64,000 bases of DNA from assembly GCA_013339765.2 (NCBI GenBank), contig CM023457.1, positions 51,175,745-51,239,744 of the forward strand. The letters run 5' to 3'. The stretch is from Haemaphysalis longicornis (Eukaryota; Arthropoda; Arachnida; Ixodida; Ixodidae). The position numbers and the translations under genes were made by a program. The notes below the pieces were generated by a model that was not told the origin of the DNA, made no database searches, and saw only the letters and a program-made list of their open reading frames with translations. This document shows positions 21,896-43,600 of this stretch, piece by piece (position 1 is the stretch's first letter; each line of letters opens with the position of its first letter).

Positions 21896-22741
21896 CAGTC
21901 TAGTCCACTTGTAACAATACCCAAGTGCCAAGGAAATCCCATCGTTATAACCGATGATTGTTATATGTGGGTTGCTCAATTAAAAGACGCAGCAGAGCTC
22001 AAAACATTTATTTGCAGGCAAGCAACGGGTTTTACTGCTACCTATTTGTGGAAAAGAAGCCATACTGGTCAGCTTTGTTTGCTGCACATGAAGCTGGCGC
22101 ACATCTTTTTCAAGAGCATCTAATGTGCTTCACCTAGGGTGAGCGAAGGGTCCTTGGTGGAAACGAAGTCCCTGAGAGACTATCATGTGTTGGGCCTCCT
22201 GCGAAGGTGCTACCCGAGTAGGCTGTGCAACCGCGTCGTCAGAGTTGTCACTGCCACCGCTGTCCGCAGCACGTATCCGCGCAACGATCGCCTCTTCAGT
22301 GAGGCACTCAGACGTTTCCAAAACACCGGCCCTGACGTCTGATCCGCGGAAAAACGGAGGTAGTTGAAGAGGCACCCAGTCAAATTCAAAGCAGCAGGCA
22401 CGGGTACGGGGCGGCATCGGGAGGGGTGTTTGGAAAGAACTGTTCCCCTCCCCTCTCGCTTCCTCGTAAGCTGCGCAGTTGACTCGTTTTCTGAGGGGTG
22501 GACGAGATGCGAGGCGCATCGTGGCGCATGGTGCCGGCGTGGAGAGCCGGCGACACCTCGCATTTTCGGTGCTTGCTGTAACCAGATTCAATCGTTATAT
22601 CCGATATCGCGGCCCTGGAGCATTGTAATAAGCGGTTTATTTTCCCATGGAAAGCATACAAAAGCGGACGGTGCCATAGCTGTTCATCGTTATATCCGAT
22701 ATATTATTATAAACGGTATCGTTATAAGTGGACTCGACTCT
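21896..22741. mobile_element. Tigger/pogo-like element family A2, longer copy
   Basis: The left end CAGTCTAGTCCACTTGTAAC and the right end GTGGACTCGACTCT are inverted repeats next to TA. Multiple TATAACGAT/TATATCCGAT motifs mark both subterminal regions. At 846 bp it keeps part of a coding region on the - strand. Confidence 0.75.
22130..22591 (-). pseudogene. Tigger-type transposase C-terminal remnant
   Basis: A 153-codon frame inside the element contains ECLTEEAIVARIRAADSG and PTRVAPSQEAQHMI, resembling the acidic C-terminal tail after the DDE domain in Tigger/pogo transposases. The DNA-binding and catalytic parts are absent, so it cannot be active. The assignment rests on weak similarity plus location between TA-flanked inverted repeats. 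Confidence 0.45.
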
Positions 22742-23298
22742 ACGTTTGATCTTACGGCTATGGCTGCGTTCAGCATCAAGGAATTTAAGATTTTCGCTAA
22801 TTGAAGGCGTGTGTCTACATTTCGGCTTCAGACTATAACCACGATGGAGGCGTCGGGGCGGTACTGACTCGGGGGAATTGGCGGGGGATTGGCCAAGAAG
22901 TGTGCTGCAGCACCGTCGACTTCTCCTCCCTTTCACTGAAGAAAAAGGTAATCCGCTGGCTCCGACGACGTCCCAGAGGAAGCGCGTAGCACAGCCTCTG
23001 GTGTGTCATTCGCTATCACAGCTTCGGTTTCAATCCACGCCGCCCTTTTGAGCGTTTTCTTGACACAAGTCGGTGCTCTGCACTCTGGCTTGCGAACCAA
23101 TCGCTACTGCCACGGACATCAACATCTGGTTCCGCCTGCCCCCAACGGTTCAAGCGGAACTTCCACTCTACCCCATGCACTGATGTTCGCCCTCTAAGCT
23201 GCCTTGACGCACGGGGAAGTTCTTCGACCACTTGTCCCACCTCCCAGACGGAAAACGAAAAAAATCTAGTAACTCGAGCGGGGCCTGAGCCGAAGTAC

Positions 23299-33124
<9,826 letters not shown>

Positions 33125-33830
33125 CCCACCAGACTGGCAACCTTGCGGGTACCGCTTCCGGGAGAATGTCGCTGACGTCACTTCGTTGCTCCGGTTTGTT
33201 TCGTTCCTTCTTCTAATGACGTGGCTTGTTTTTGTTTTATGTTCGCTCCTCGCATCGTGACTCTCCTACTGCCCACAGTGCGAGTATTCACACTTTGTGA
33301 ACTTTGTGAACTTCTTCGAAAACCTTGTGAACTTCTTCACTGCATGATTTTCGGTAAATGGGAGAGAAGACGGGACGATGTCTTTGCGTTGCTTAAATGC
33401 TGGATTTATTCGTTCTTTCTTTTGATGACCTGGTTTTGTTCGTGTTCACTTTTGGCATCGTCCATGCTCCTACTGCGTCCGTCGAGCAGCCTGCACGTAC
33501 TTATTCACGCAGTTCGGTTTTGTAAAACTTTGTGAACTCGTTCGCTAAGTCGTGCGCTGTACAGATTGTGTTCGGAGTAGCTCAGTTTTTGTTCTGAGGT
33601 ATGTGTTTGTGTATTTTTGGAATTCTAGCGACAGCCGTTAGTTACTTTTTAAAGGCATTGCTGCGGGCGGATTGCTTAGCGGTGTGCCTTGAGTGTGCCT
33701 TGAGTTGTACAGTAACTGATGGGCACAGCACCGCTCATACAACTAAGCCTTATTACAAATTGCCTTCGTGTGTTTTGTTTCCTCGCCTTTCGGGTTTGTA
33801 CAGCTTCTCACAGATGCAAATAAATTTTAA
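33125..33830 (+). other. 3' UTR of the channel gene
   Basis: T-rich sequence from the stop codon to the poly(A) signal at 33819-33824. It contains a short tandem of TTTGTGAACTT units at 33293-33350 and again at 33528. Confidence 0.6.
33819..33824 (+). terminator. Poly(A) signal AATAAA of the channel gene
   Basis: First clean canonical hexamer after the stop codon, about 695 bp downstream, followed by T/G-rich sequence. Confidence 0.6.
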
Positions 33831-34660
33831 TGCTTGTGTGTTACTGTGCGTCTCTTGTACTCTCGTTTGAAATTGTCAAATGCGGTAAAGCTCTTAATGC
33901 GCCGTATTTCGCTTGTAAAAGTATCAAAAATGCATATTTTTGTATGGTTATTGCAGTTAAAATATGTAAAAAATCCCTGAACAGAACAAGAATGAGCTTT
34001 GTTGCAAATGAAAACTGTCAGAAGCAATGAGGAATCGTGTAGTTAGTAATTTGAAGCTTTTATTTGGCAGGAAGGCCAAATACAATAGAGGGGTGGTTGG
34101 GGTTTGGATGGGAAGGGGATATATAGAGATGAACATTTTCAGTTCGTAGTTCACACTTCAAACTGAGTTCACATTTAACAGTTTTTCAGTCAGTGTGACG
34201 GACTAGGCGTCGCAATGCTAGACGGCCCGTGCCAGACCACTCTTAATTGCAAAGCTAGCAAGCTCCGAAAGAAGCTCACCGCGGTCTATGTTGTCTGATA
34301 TTTCAGAGGCGGTAAACTGGGTGTGACGTAATAGAAGCTGTTCGATGCTTCTAGAAGTATGCGCATGACCTAATGAGATGCTGTGAATCAGATTTGACCC
34401 CCAGATTGCAATAAGACCCGTCCTTCAGGTCTGCGGGGCCATTTCTGAATTATATGGGGAGAATACGCAGCGTCACCACAAAACATATTTATGAACAGTT
34501 CAGCCACTAAAGGACTATGAACACGAGATTTGTGTGTGTGATTAATAAAACGTTCATTGCTCGATTCCGCTTCGCATTTGTACATAGTGTCCCCCTACCC
34601 TCCCCCCCCATCTATGTTTCGCGAAATAGCATTGCATTTCGCATTTCGGTCTGGTGAACC
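33831..34660. other. Intergenic; nothing recognised
   Basis: AT-rich sequence. A 65-codon - strand frame at 34388-34585 has no recognisable family. Confidence 0.4.
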
Positions 34661-34830
34661 CTGATTGATAGATTGTAGGGTTTAACGCGCCGACGCAACG
34701 CAGGCGATGAGGCGCGTCGTAGTGGAGGGCTCCGGAATTTTTGTGATCACCTGGGGATCTTTAGCGCGCGCCGAAATCTCGAACACACGTTGTCGCTTTT
34801 CGCCTCCATCTGAAAAGCGGCCGCCGAGGC
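34661..34830 (-). mobile_element. Ruka-type SINE, head-truncated
   Basis: Tail (CTGATTGATAGATTGTAGGG) and body are present on the - strand; the copy stops inside the GGCCGCCG boundary before the tRNA-like B box, so it is 5'-truncated. Confidence 0.85.
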
Positions 34831-35224
34831 CAATAGACGCTTGAATCACATACTGCCTGTAAAAAAAATCAGGAAATAATAAATTCAAGGTAATTTATCT
34901 TCCGGATGAGTTAGTATGAACATAGCTTGTGATGACAACTGTTTTTACAGCGTCCAATCGCGCGCACGCACAGACAGAGACACACACACACAGACACACG
35001 CACGCACTCACGCACGCGTTGGATTGAGGAGGAGAAAAATTCCCCCGCATTTCCCCAAGGGGGAGAATGTTGAAAGTGCGAAGAAGCGGTTGTCGGCCCG
35101 CTTGTGGCGCTTGCGCTCGGCCCCCCGCACCCACCGCTCGCTCGCCTTCTCTTCCATCTCTTCCATCGGGTTTGTAGTATCACGTGTACACACGCAGTTA
35201 TCAAGCCGCTATGCGAACGCCGCT

Positions 35225-35400
35225 GAGTCGCCAACGCACGCCGCTTGACGACGTAGTTTGAATGCGTTAAAGATATAAGGCGCGTACTAACACTGATATC
35301 AGCGTCGCGTCGTGGCTTGGTCGGTAGAGCGTCGCGCTGCGGCCGCAAAGTCCTCGGATCGAAACCTGGCGCCGGATGCTGTTTCTTTTTTAAATATAGA
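35225..35400 (+). mobile_element. Third tRNA-headed element (SINE G)
   Basis: 35308-35375 is tRNA-like: GTGGCTTGGTCGGTAGAGCG as A box and CGGATCGAAACC as B box. The preceding GACGTAGTTTGAATGCG..ATATAAGGCGCG block recurs inverted next to the tRNA-like stretch at 53222-53365, so tRNA-like part and neighbour travel together. Confidence 0.6.
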
Positions 35401-35404
35401 GGAG

Positions 35405-36540
35405 CACTGCGGACGCCGCCGCCGACGCCGCCGCCGCCGCCGGCGGTGGATGGTTTGGGGTCGCTTATAAAGTGCATTCGCTCTTAAAACGGGGGCATTC
35501 GGGCATATTCTGGATCCCGAGGCGGTCGCTTCAACTACGGTATACCTGAACAGACCGCGCGTGCCAAAGCTTGTAAAGGCGTCGCGCCTTTCTTTACTCG
35601 CGGGCACGTTACGACGCTGCCGAGTGCGAACTGAGCGAACCACCATGCAAATTCGCGGACGCATTTGCGTGTGCACGTAACATGTGCTCAGCGCGTCTTT
35701 TGTTGCTCTCTCGAGTTGCGCTCTTGATTCTTTTTTTCCAACCTGCATAGAGACAACCTCCAGCAGCAAGCAGCTGTTGCTCCGTCCGAACCGACACCCA
35801 TGCGCGGCAGGTGCTGTGAGAGGGCAAACAGCTGTTTGTTTGTTTGTTTGTTTGTTTGTTTGTTTTTTTCGAAGGCGCTTTGCGGTCGGTGTCTGGAAAT
35901 GGGGTTTCTTCGCTGTGCCCGTGTCTCAAGCCCGTGTGTGTGCGCGATTCTTCGTTCTTATTGCAAAATAATTGAGTGGTCCAAAGAGCTATGCTGGATG
36001 CGAACGAGCGGTTCCCCCCTTCTTCTCCCTCTCTCCCTCTCGTCAATTTCGACAGACTGGCTGGCCAAGTGCTTTCAGTTCGTGTTGCCGCATTTTTCTT
36101 TCTATTTTTTTACGAGACTTCCAATCTGGGATTCTTTCTTTAAGTTACCCCGCGTTGTGGATAGATTGGACACTGGTCGGTGTCTTCTCGTTCGCGTAGA
36201 CTGCTTCGCAATATTTGGTGAATCTCGCCGTCTTAAGCCCCCTCGCTTTACGAAGAAACTCATTTTGCGCTTGCTACGGGCGGCGAACTTAAACACCAGA
36301 CTATAGACTGAAATACTGCAATGACAATCACTGAACCTGAACGTTTAGTGCTCCAGCTCTGGGCATACCTGTCGGCTCCAACTTTTCTTCATTCTTTGCT
36401 TCCTCTTTTTTGCCTATTTTCCCTTTCCCACGTGCAGGATACCAAACTAGGTTTTAGCCAGGTTAACTTTCCTGCATCCCTTCAACATCCTTCCTTCTTC
36501 CTTCATTTTCCTGCCTTCCTTCACCATCCTTCCTTCCTTC
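35405..36540. other. Intergenic with simple repeats
   Basis: (CCG)n-like at 35410-35444, (TTTG)n at 35833-35863 and an A/T-rich tract. Long open frames across 35299-36306 run through these repeats and carry no recognisable domain. Confidence 0.45.
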
Positions 36541-36600
36541 CTTCCTTCCACATCCTTCCTTCCTTCCTTCCTTCCTTCCTTCCTTCCTTCCTTCCTTCCT
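36478..36600. repeat. (TTCC)n microsatellite
   Basis: Interrupted CCTTCCTTC runs from 36478 and a near-pure tract at 36552-36600. Confidence 0.95.
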
Positions 36601-37600
36601 TAAACAACTTTGATGCTGCCATATGTTTGCTCACTAGCTCCATCTAAATCCAGTTCGAGAGAAACATGGTCTTTTGTTAAGTTGCCCAGATGCTGCATGC
36701 TGTTTTCTCGTATATGACGAACCGCAGAGGTTTGCCTTGTTTGTTTCACAGCTTCTTTTCGAGGTTTTGCCCCTAACTTTGGCTCGAAAGTGGTAGGAAT
36801 GAAAGCTGGACAGTACGGAACCATGCCATAAGGTTTGTGGTGTATAAAACTATATAGGTGCCCCATAACGCCACGTCATAAACAACTTCGACTTGCGCTT
36901 CCTTTGAGGTATAACTGTTTCAGTATGGTAAATCAATCGCGGCTGTACGAGGCAGATTGAACTCCGTGTAGAACAATCGCCTCTCTTTCTGATGTATGGC
37001 GAAGGCCGCTGCTGTATAGCGTACAGATATTGGTTCATTTCAGTCTGTCATAAGTGAACAAAACTGCGGTTCCCCAGCACGCGTCATGCTCTCGCTATTT
37101 CTCCGCACTAGTCAGTAAGTAAATAATAAAGGAAACTCTTCAAACGTCCACCAGGTTGCCCCCAATGTCACTACGTTAAACCACAATGTCCGAAACAATA
37201 TGTCAATGGTCTATCGCTCGCTGCGGCTTGAGAGAACGGCATTGTCCGGCAGCCGGTGGTGATGACGTGTTCTCCGCTTCGTATACTTACAAAAAGAGAG
37301 ACCCCAACTTGCGGAGACAATGCAGGTCGACAAATACAAATCCGTTTTCCACGCCCCGCCACCAACTCTCCTTCTGTGCATCACAAGCTGTCGCCATACG
37401 TTTTGCTGTGGTCTCGCATGCGCTTTTGGGGAACACGTTTGCGCGCGCAACGTCGACTGACTTGACAACTGCGCGCGAGCTGCGCCTTGGAGTCGAGAAT
37501 ACGCCAGCGAGCGGCCGAGAAGGCGGCGGCTGCCTTGCTCGCCGGAGGCCATGGCGTAGCAGACGACATGCACGCAGACGATCTTCGTGTGTTCGCGCAG

Positions 37601-37648
37601 ACAAGGATACCGCCAACGACACCGTCGTCAACGGCACCGACGGGGCCA
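37601..37648 (+). CDS. Membrane-protein gene, exon a (phase 1-1)
   Basis: 48 nt; acceptor TGTTCGCGCAG, donor GGCCA|GTGAAT. Encodes KDTANDTVVNGTDGA with two N-glycosylation sequons. The next intron is only 71 bp, unusual beside kilobase introns, but the phase fits the next exon. Confidence 0.5.
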
Positions 37649-40600
37649 GTGAATCCTTCATCATGTTTCCTTCAACATTTGGTCTTTTGTGATTTTGATA
37701 TTCGCGTCGTTTTTGTCAGAGCAGCAGCGAGGCCTGTGCAGCGCAGACGATTGGGACAAGAGGATCATCGTCAGCCCCGCGGGGACGACTCAGGAAAAAA
37801 ACGACGACCGCGAGCCCGGGTTCTGGCCCTCGTTTAGGACTTACGTATTGGGAGAGCACGACGTGGAGAGACGTAAGTTTATTGTAAAGGTGGAACGCTG
37901 AAATTTTGTTTCTGCTGCGGCCAAAAATGTGCGAGGGGCGGGTGTTTGAATGGTTTGAATGAATCATGAGTGCAGTGTCCTGAAAGCTCACGGCAAGTGC
38001 TGGGATCTCCGAACCCACTACGCGTCCATGCCCACTTTGCACTACTTCAATATGCTCAATTTGCGGTAATTACTCTAGCAGACATATGGACTGTGACCTT
38101 TCATGCTTAGTTTAGACGAGGAAATGTACGCCTATTTTAGTTCTCAATTTTATTTTGTTTATACCTGTGTAAGGATCGCAGATAGAGTCTTTGGTTCGGC
38201 GTGGTGCGTCAGGTCAGAGCAGTAGTGACGCAACAGAGGTGACGTCACTTACTGAGTCGCGTAAATACGTCACCCCTACGACGATCGTTTTCCGACGTAC
38301 ACGGTACTGTCACACTGCTTATTTTATTGCTGCTCATTTTACTGCTTATTTTATTGCCTCGTCTGAAATTTACGAGTTCGCGGGTCGATCTACGACAGTG
38401 AGAAGCGCGAACACTTTTGCGTTCAAATGTTTTGGAGCACTTTGTTACCGTTACTTCACCATCAGTGTTTTTAGTGAAACCTTAACTTGAGTTAGTAAGT
38501 GCTCTATACTTAAAAAGAAGCTTGTGCTGCCGGAACTAGTTTAACAGTGACTTAACAAGCGGGAATGCAAGATAACTGCGTTAGGAATTGTGGCATAGTT
38601 TAGGCAATTAGAGTGGGTGAGCCGTAGCCTCAAAGCTTTTAAACTAGTTAAATTTTTTTAATGTGTTAGTAATACCTGTTTATGATGTTCCCGGTGTCCT
38701 TTTTTTCTTATTTACGTCGCTGGCGCCGCACAGTTAAGGGAGACATTGGGGCGGCGTGCAAAATACGTTGGGTATCAATTTACTGCGCCCGTTCTTAATG
38801 GAAGTTTCTGTGAATTCTCGGCCCACTTCTATAACCTAGTGTAGCTACGGGAAAAGCACTTGCAGATATTCCACAATATGTATAAGCAGCATGAACACAT
38901 TGGGCAGGGCACACTGAAACGCTACTCACTTATTGCAATGTACAAACTTCGAGGGAGCGTCCAATTTTTTAAAGTACGTGCAGAAGGCTAGGTTCTCTAC
39001 ATCAGCGGTTCTCAAACGGGTAGTAGGCGTATCTGAAGGGGTCCGCGAGGTATTCCAAGTGGCCAAAGAAGCACTTTGCGAAAGACCCCAGCCACTTCCT
39101 TCTGCGGGTACCCTTGTTGGTATCTTCGCTGGTATCGCAAGAAAGTGGCTTCGCCGCAATAACTTTTTGTTTAACGTCTCCGGTTGGCGTTGTTTTTTAG
39201 GACAGCTTTTTGCACGACATTTCAGCTATGCAATAAAAATGAAGAAGCTCACACTAACCGTAAAACTTTAAGGTCGCGAAGCTGTACGAAACCTTCACGA
39301 CCATCACGACGGTTTAAGGCCACGATTGCAGCCGATTTGCTTCTTCTTCGTTGCCGCAACGGCCTTGACTCCATCATTGTTGCTGTGTGAGCTTCCTTCA
39401 TTTTCTTGGACGTGATAATCATAAGCATCACCTTAGTGGGGCGCACGCTATCACGTGTCCTTCTCCTTCCACCGAGAAAATGTTGTCACGGTACAGAGAA
39501 CGCTGGAGCTTCTTTTTTTTTTTTTTTGGGGGGGGGGGGCAGTCTTAGCCACTCCCCCTAAGTGGGTACGTTTTGCTTGACAAACGTGCGCTGGGGACGC
39601 TGGGCGGTCTTCGCGAGGCACGCAAACACTCTTCTTGGCCAATCCCCTGAGTGGGTATGCGCCACTTTATGGTCACCACCCCCACCACCACGAGCGCTCG
39701 GCATACACGTGGTTTCGTTGTAACTGCCGGGACGGTCACCGCGCGCTCGCTAATTTCTTGGTATTTTTAACTGCGGACACGAAAAATTTTGATTTGCTAA
39801 GCATCTTCGCCGTCAAAAGCCAGACATAGAAGAGGTGGGCACGGGATAGGGGTATGAGTGACTTTCAATGCAAGCAAAATTGTTTGAAAACATGGCAGGC
39901 ATTAGCATGCTACCTCTTGGGGCTCCCCATTGCGTTCGCGACGCCAGACAGGATCCTTGACAAACTTGTGGTCGAGAGCCGCAGCTCTATGCGATTGAAA
40001 GCACTTTCGAGGATAGTGTACCGCATGCGCTGCCGCAAATATCTTGGGGCTCACAGCGATTTTACAACGGGCAAAGTACAACATACCTAACTACTTGCTG
40101 CAGAAAATTCTGCTGAAGGTTCAGCTAGTTTAAACCTCTGAAGTCCTGAAGGCCGGTGTGGCTTAACGTCGTATGTAGACGAAGCTGACGTGTTGTAGGT
40201 ACACCGTAAATGAGTTAAGTAGTAATTTGAACGGCCGACACGTGAATAAGAAGCCGTCACGAGTGTCTTCACAAGGACAAATAGGCGATTTTTCGTTCCC
40301 CAAATTCGCTTTCTCTAGTGTAACTTTCGTGCGCCCGTATACGCGCGTGTGCGTGTCCGGGCGCGTCCGTGCGTGTGTCTATGCGTGTGTGTGAGTGGAT
40401 CTTTTCCGGCTACATCATTAGCATTGGTACGCGTTAATCTGTGTGCTGTGATTAATCCATTCATTTCATCTTTATTTACTTTAAAACATTGGATGGCACA
40501 AGAGTGAAAGTTTAGTGTGGGCCCTTAGCAACACTGCTAGTACTGGGCCCACGCAGCTAACACACTGTAAACATTGAAAGCACATATATAATTACTTTAA

Positions 40601-43600
40601 AGTGAAAAGTACAATGATAACAAGCACAATATAAAGTATGCAAATTACACGGTTTGCACAGATGACATCGCAAAAAAACATCTCGTCAATAAGCTAAACA
40701 CAATACGTGCGTACAAAGTTCACCTTAAACGGACACTGAAGTAAATTTCTCAAGCTTCTGTTTTTGTTTGAATTGTGTAGACTAGTCAGGGAACAAACGT
40801 GCTCCCTGACCCACTCCGGAACAATATTAGTAGAATTAGTAGGGAACAATATTAGTAGAAATTAAGAATAAATGGACGTGGGCAGGGTATGTAATGCGAA
40901 GATAATCGTTGGTCATTAAGGGTAACAGAGTGGATCCCAAGAGAAGGCAAGCGTGGCAGGGGCGGGCAGAAAGTTAGATGGGCAGATGAGATCAAGAAGT
41001 TTGCGGGGATAAATTGGTCGCAGATAGCACAGGGCCGGGATAATTGGAGATCAATGGGAAATACCTTTGCCCCGCAGTGGGCGGCGATAGGCTGGTGATG
41101 ATGATGACAGTCTACAAACTAATAAACTAAAAGCACATTCATCAAGGCGGAAATCGTGTCGTGGCCTTGTTTCAACTGAGCGAAAGAATTGGGACGACCA
41201 ACCGGCGTCCGCGGCCAACTAAACGCTGGGCATACTGATTCTGTCGGAGGGTCGGCGAGCCGTGCAGTAGTGCAATCAAGCCGACCATGGGTCTCGTTTC
41301 GACGTCATATGAAATCGGCAAGAAGGATGCAGAGAGGACAGCATTGCCGAATCGATTTGTCCACTGAATGAAGTCGCGTAAACACAGCGGCAGGGGTCGA
41401 AACATGGCCTAGAGACTCCAGACTACACATTGCACTGGTAATCCCGCAATGTCTGCAAATCACGTCAGTGTCCGCTTAATGTAAATAGAGAAGACTCTTG
41501 AAAAACGCGTTATGAGAATAAAAGTATATATTACGCCGTACACAACTGGTCACAAAAGTAAAACGTCTGCAATTACCGCCGAATTCGTAAATGTGACTTA
41601 AGCGCTGGACACATGTACGATTGGTACACGCGATTCGCATGCGACTGATCGTTACGACTGTCGCCACGACTATTTGAGACACATGACCCGATGCGCGCAT
41701 ACGATGCGTCGTCGGCGTCGCTCCGCCCACTGTTTTTGCTCCATGGTCAACTACGACGATCGCTGAGCTGAATTTGTAGATTCCGCGCGTTTGTTCGCAA
41801 GAAATGGATAGCAGGCAATCGTGAAGCGTTTTCTACCTTCAGAAACAGTCCGCGCACACGCCGGCCGCGCCTGCCAGCTCGGCACACTCAGCGGCTCGAA
41901 CCGGCGCAGACCACGGTAGCAACCGCTTGTCGCTGCTCTTCTGAATCAATGTGATCGTTAAAATGAAGTTCCACATGCGAGAAAGTAGGTGTTAGTGTGG
42001 TGAAAAATTATGCTAGGGATTGTTGTCGGGGCTTATTTTAAAAGCGGCGATCAGATATATGTCGCGATGCAAGCCTACGCTGACCGGTCGCCGCGGTGCG
42101 CGGTGCGCCGAGCGGCCGAGAGATGGCAAACCTGCGCGGAAGCATCGAAACAGGCTAAGCAGATGTCTTGGTCACCGATCGCTCAAACGGCAGTTATAGC
42201 TTAAATAAACTTCCACATGCGAGAAAGGGGATGATAGTGTGGTGAAAAGTTGTGTTACGGATTGTCATTCGCAGCTGCACAGATAGCGGCGATCAAATAT
42301 CCGCTAAGATGCTAAGCCTAAAGTTCCCATCCCCGAGCCGGCCTGAGCGCCCGAGCAACGCAAGCCGGTTGCGGTCTCAGCGGGCTCTCATTGGCTGTGG
42401 CCTCACGACGATCTCAACGACGGCACGACTGCATCTGGCTTGCCAGTCGCACGTCGTGAGCCTCCTCCGACCAGCGATCGACGCCAAAACGGGTCCTAAC
42501 GATCAATCGTAACGATCAGTCGCATGCGAATCGCGTGCACTAGTCGTACACTACGTGCACTAGCCGGCGACTTCGCCGGTCTTGCTTCGCGCCCGGCGAA
42601 GTCGCCGCCAAGACCGAGAGCGGCTTGAACGCGCCTTGAACGACCATCGCGCTTCATAAACGTTCACCCCGCCTTGCTTCGCCAAGTCGCGAGGAGGCTC
42701 GCGCTTCGCCCGACTGGGTGCGAGAGTAACGTATAATTTTTGCAAAAAACTTTAGTTTTATAAGCGATGCAAGATCGTTTCATTGAATATACTTCTTTAG
42801 TGCGTTTAAAAAAATTACTATGTTTAATGTAAAGCAGTATAATATTTCATATTTTAGCTCCATTTTATAGCACAGTCTGTTTACCATAACAGGTATACGT
42901 ACCATAGGAAGGTTTTAAGTTGTAACCTGATTGATTTCTTCTGTTTCTGACCGGTGTTATAAATTTTAAGGATAGTAAGGAAGTTGTTGTTTGACAATAT
43001 GTTGTGGGTAACACAAGCTATTTTGTAATCGTATGCAAGTAAAAAGGGCCTTATTTCTAACTGCTTAAAGAGCGGGCCCGAGTGACCCGGGCTCTTAGAG
43101 AACGTCATAATTCTCAGTGCTCTTTTTTGCAGCGTCATAACCGGTTCAAGAGGCCAATGATAAGTATTACCCAGTGTTTCGACGCAGTATGTCAGGTGAA
43201 GGCGCTGAAATAAATGGTTTTAGCGTTGATAAAAGAAATGGTAGCCTACCTAATATTGGATGAAACAGGAGTGGCTCAATTCGCTGAAAGCGATTTTTAT
43301 ATGTTCTTTATAGTGCATGGAGACATCAAGGTGACGCCGAGATATTACTGGTTTCACCAATAACACTCGTTAGCTTGTAGAGTATCACTGGTCATGCTCA
43401 TTCCTTGTAACTGAATTATGCGTGTCGACGGTTCGGGGCTGTTTCGTTTTTGAAGCGTTTCGGACAGGCCAAAATATCCCCACTGTACTGATCACCGTTA
43501 CCAACTGGCCCAATTACTCTTACCCAACTGATAATTTTTTGCTAATTCGCCAAGCGGTCACTACCCTGCGATCGAACTGTTGCAACTCTCCCCTGTCCCG

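Noticed and set aside
35308..35375. tRNA gene
   Set aside because: A- and B-box-like sequences are present, but stems pair poorly and the stretch is repeated with its neighbour at 53222, so it is a SINE head.
34911..36306. Long overlapping open frames on both strands
   Set aside because: They cross CA, CCG and TTTG simple repeats; the Arg- or Cys/Phe-rich peptides are repeat artefacts.
37186..37692. 168-codon frame covering exon a of the membrane-protein gene
   Set aside because: The part before 37601 has no signal peptide or recognisable sequence; only 37601-37648 fits the splice phases.
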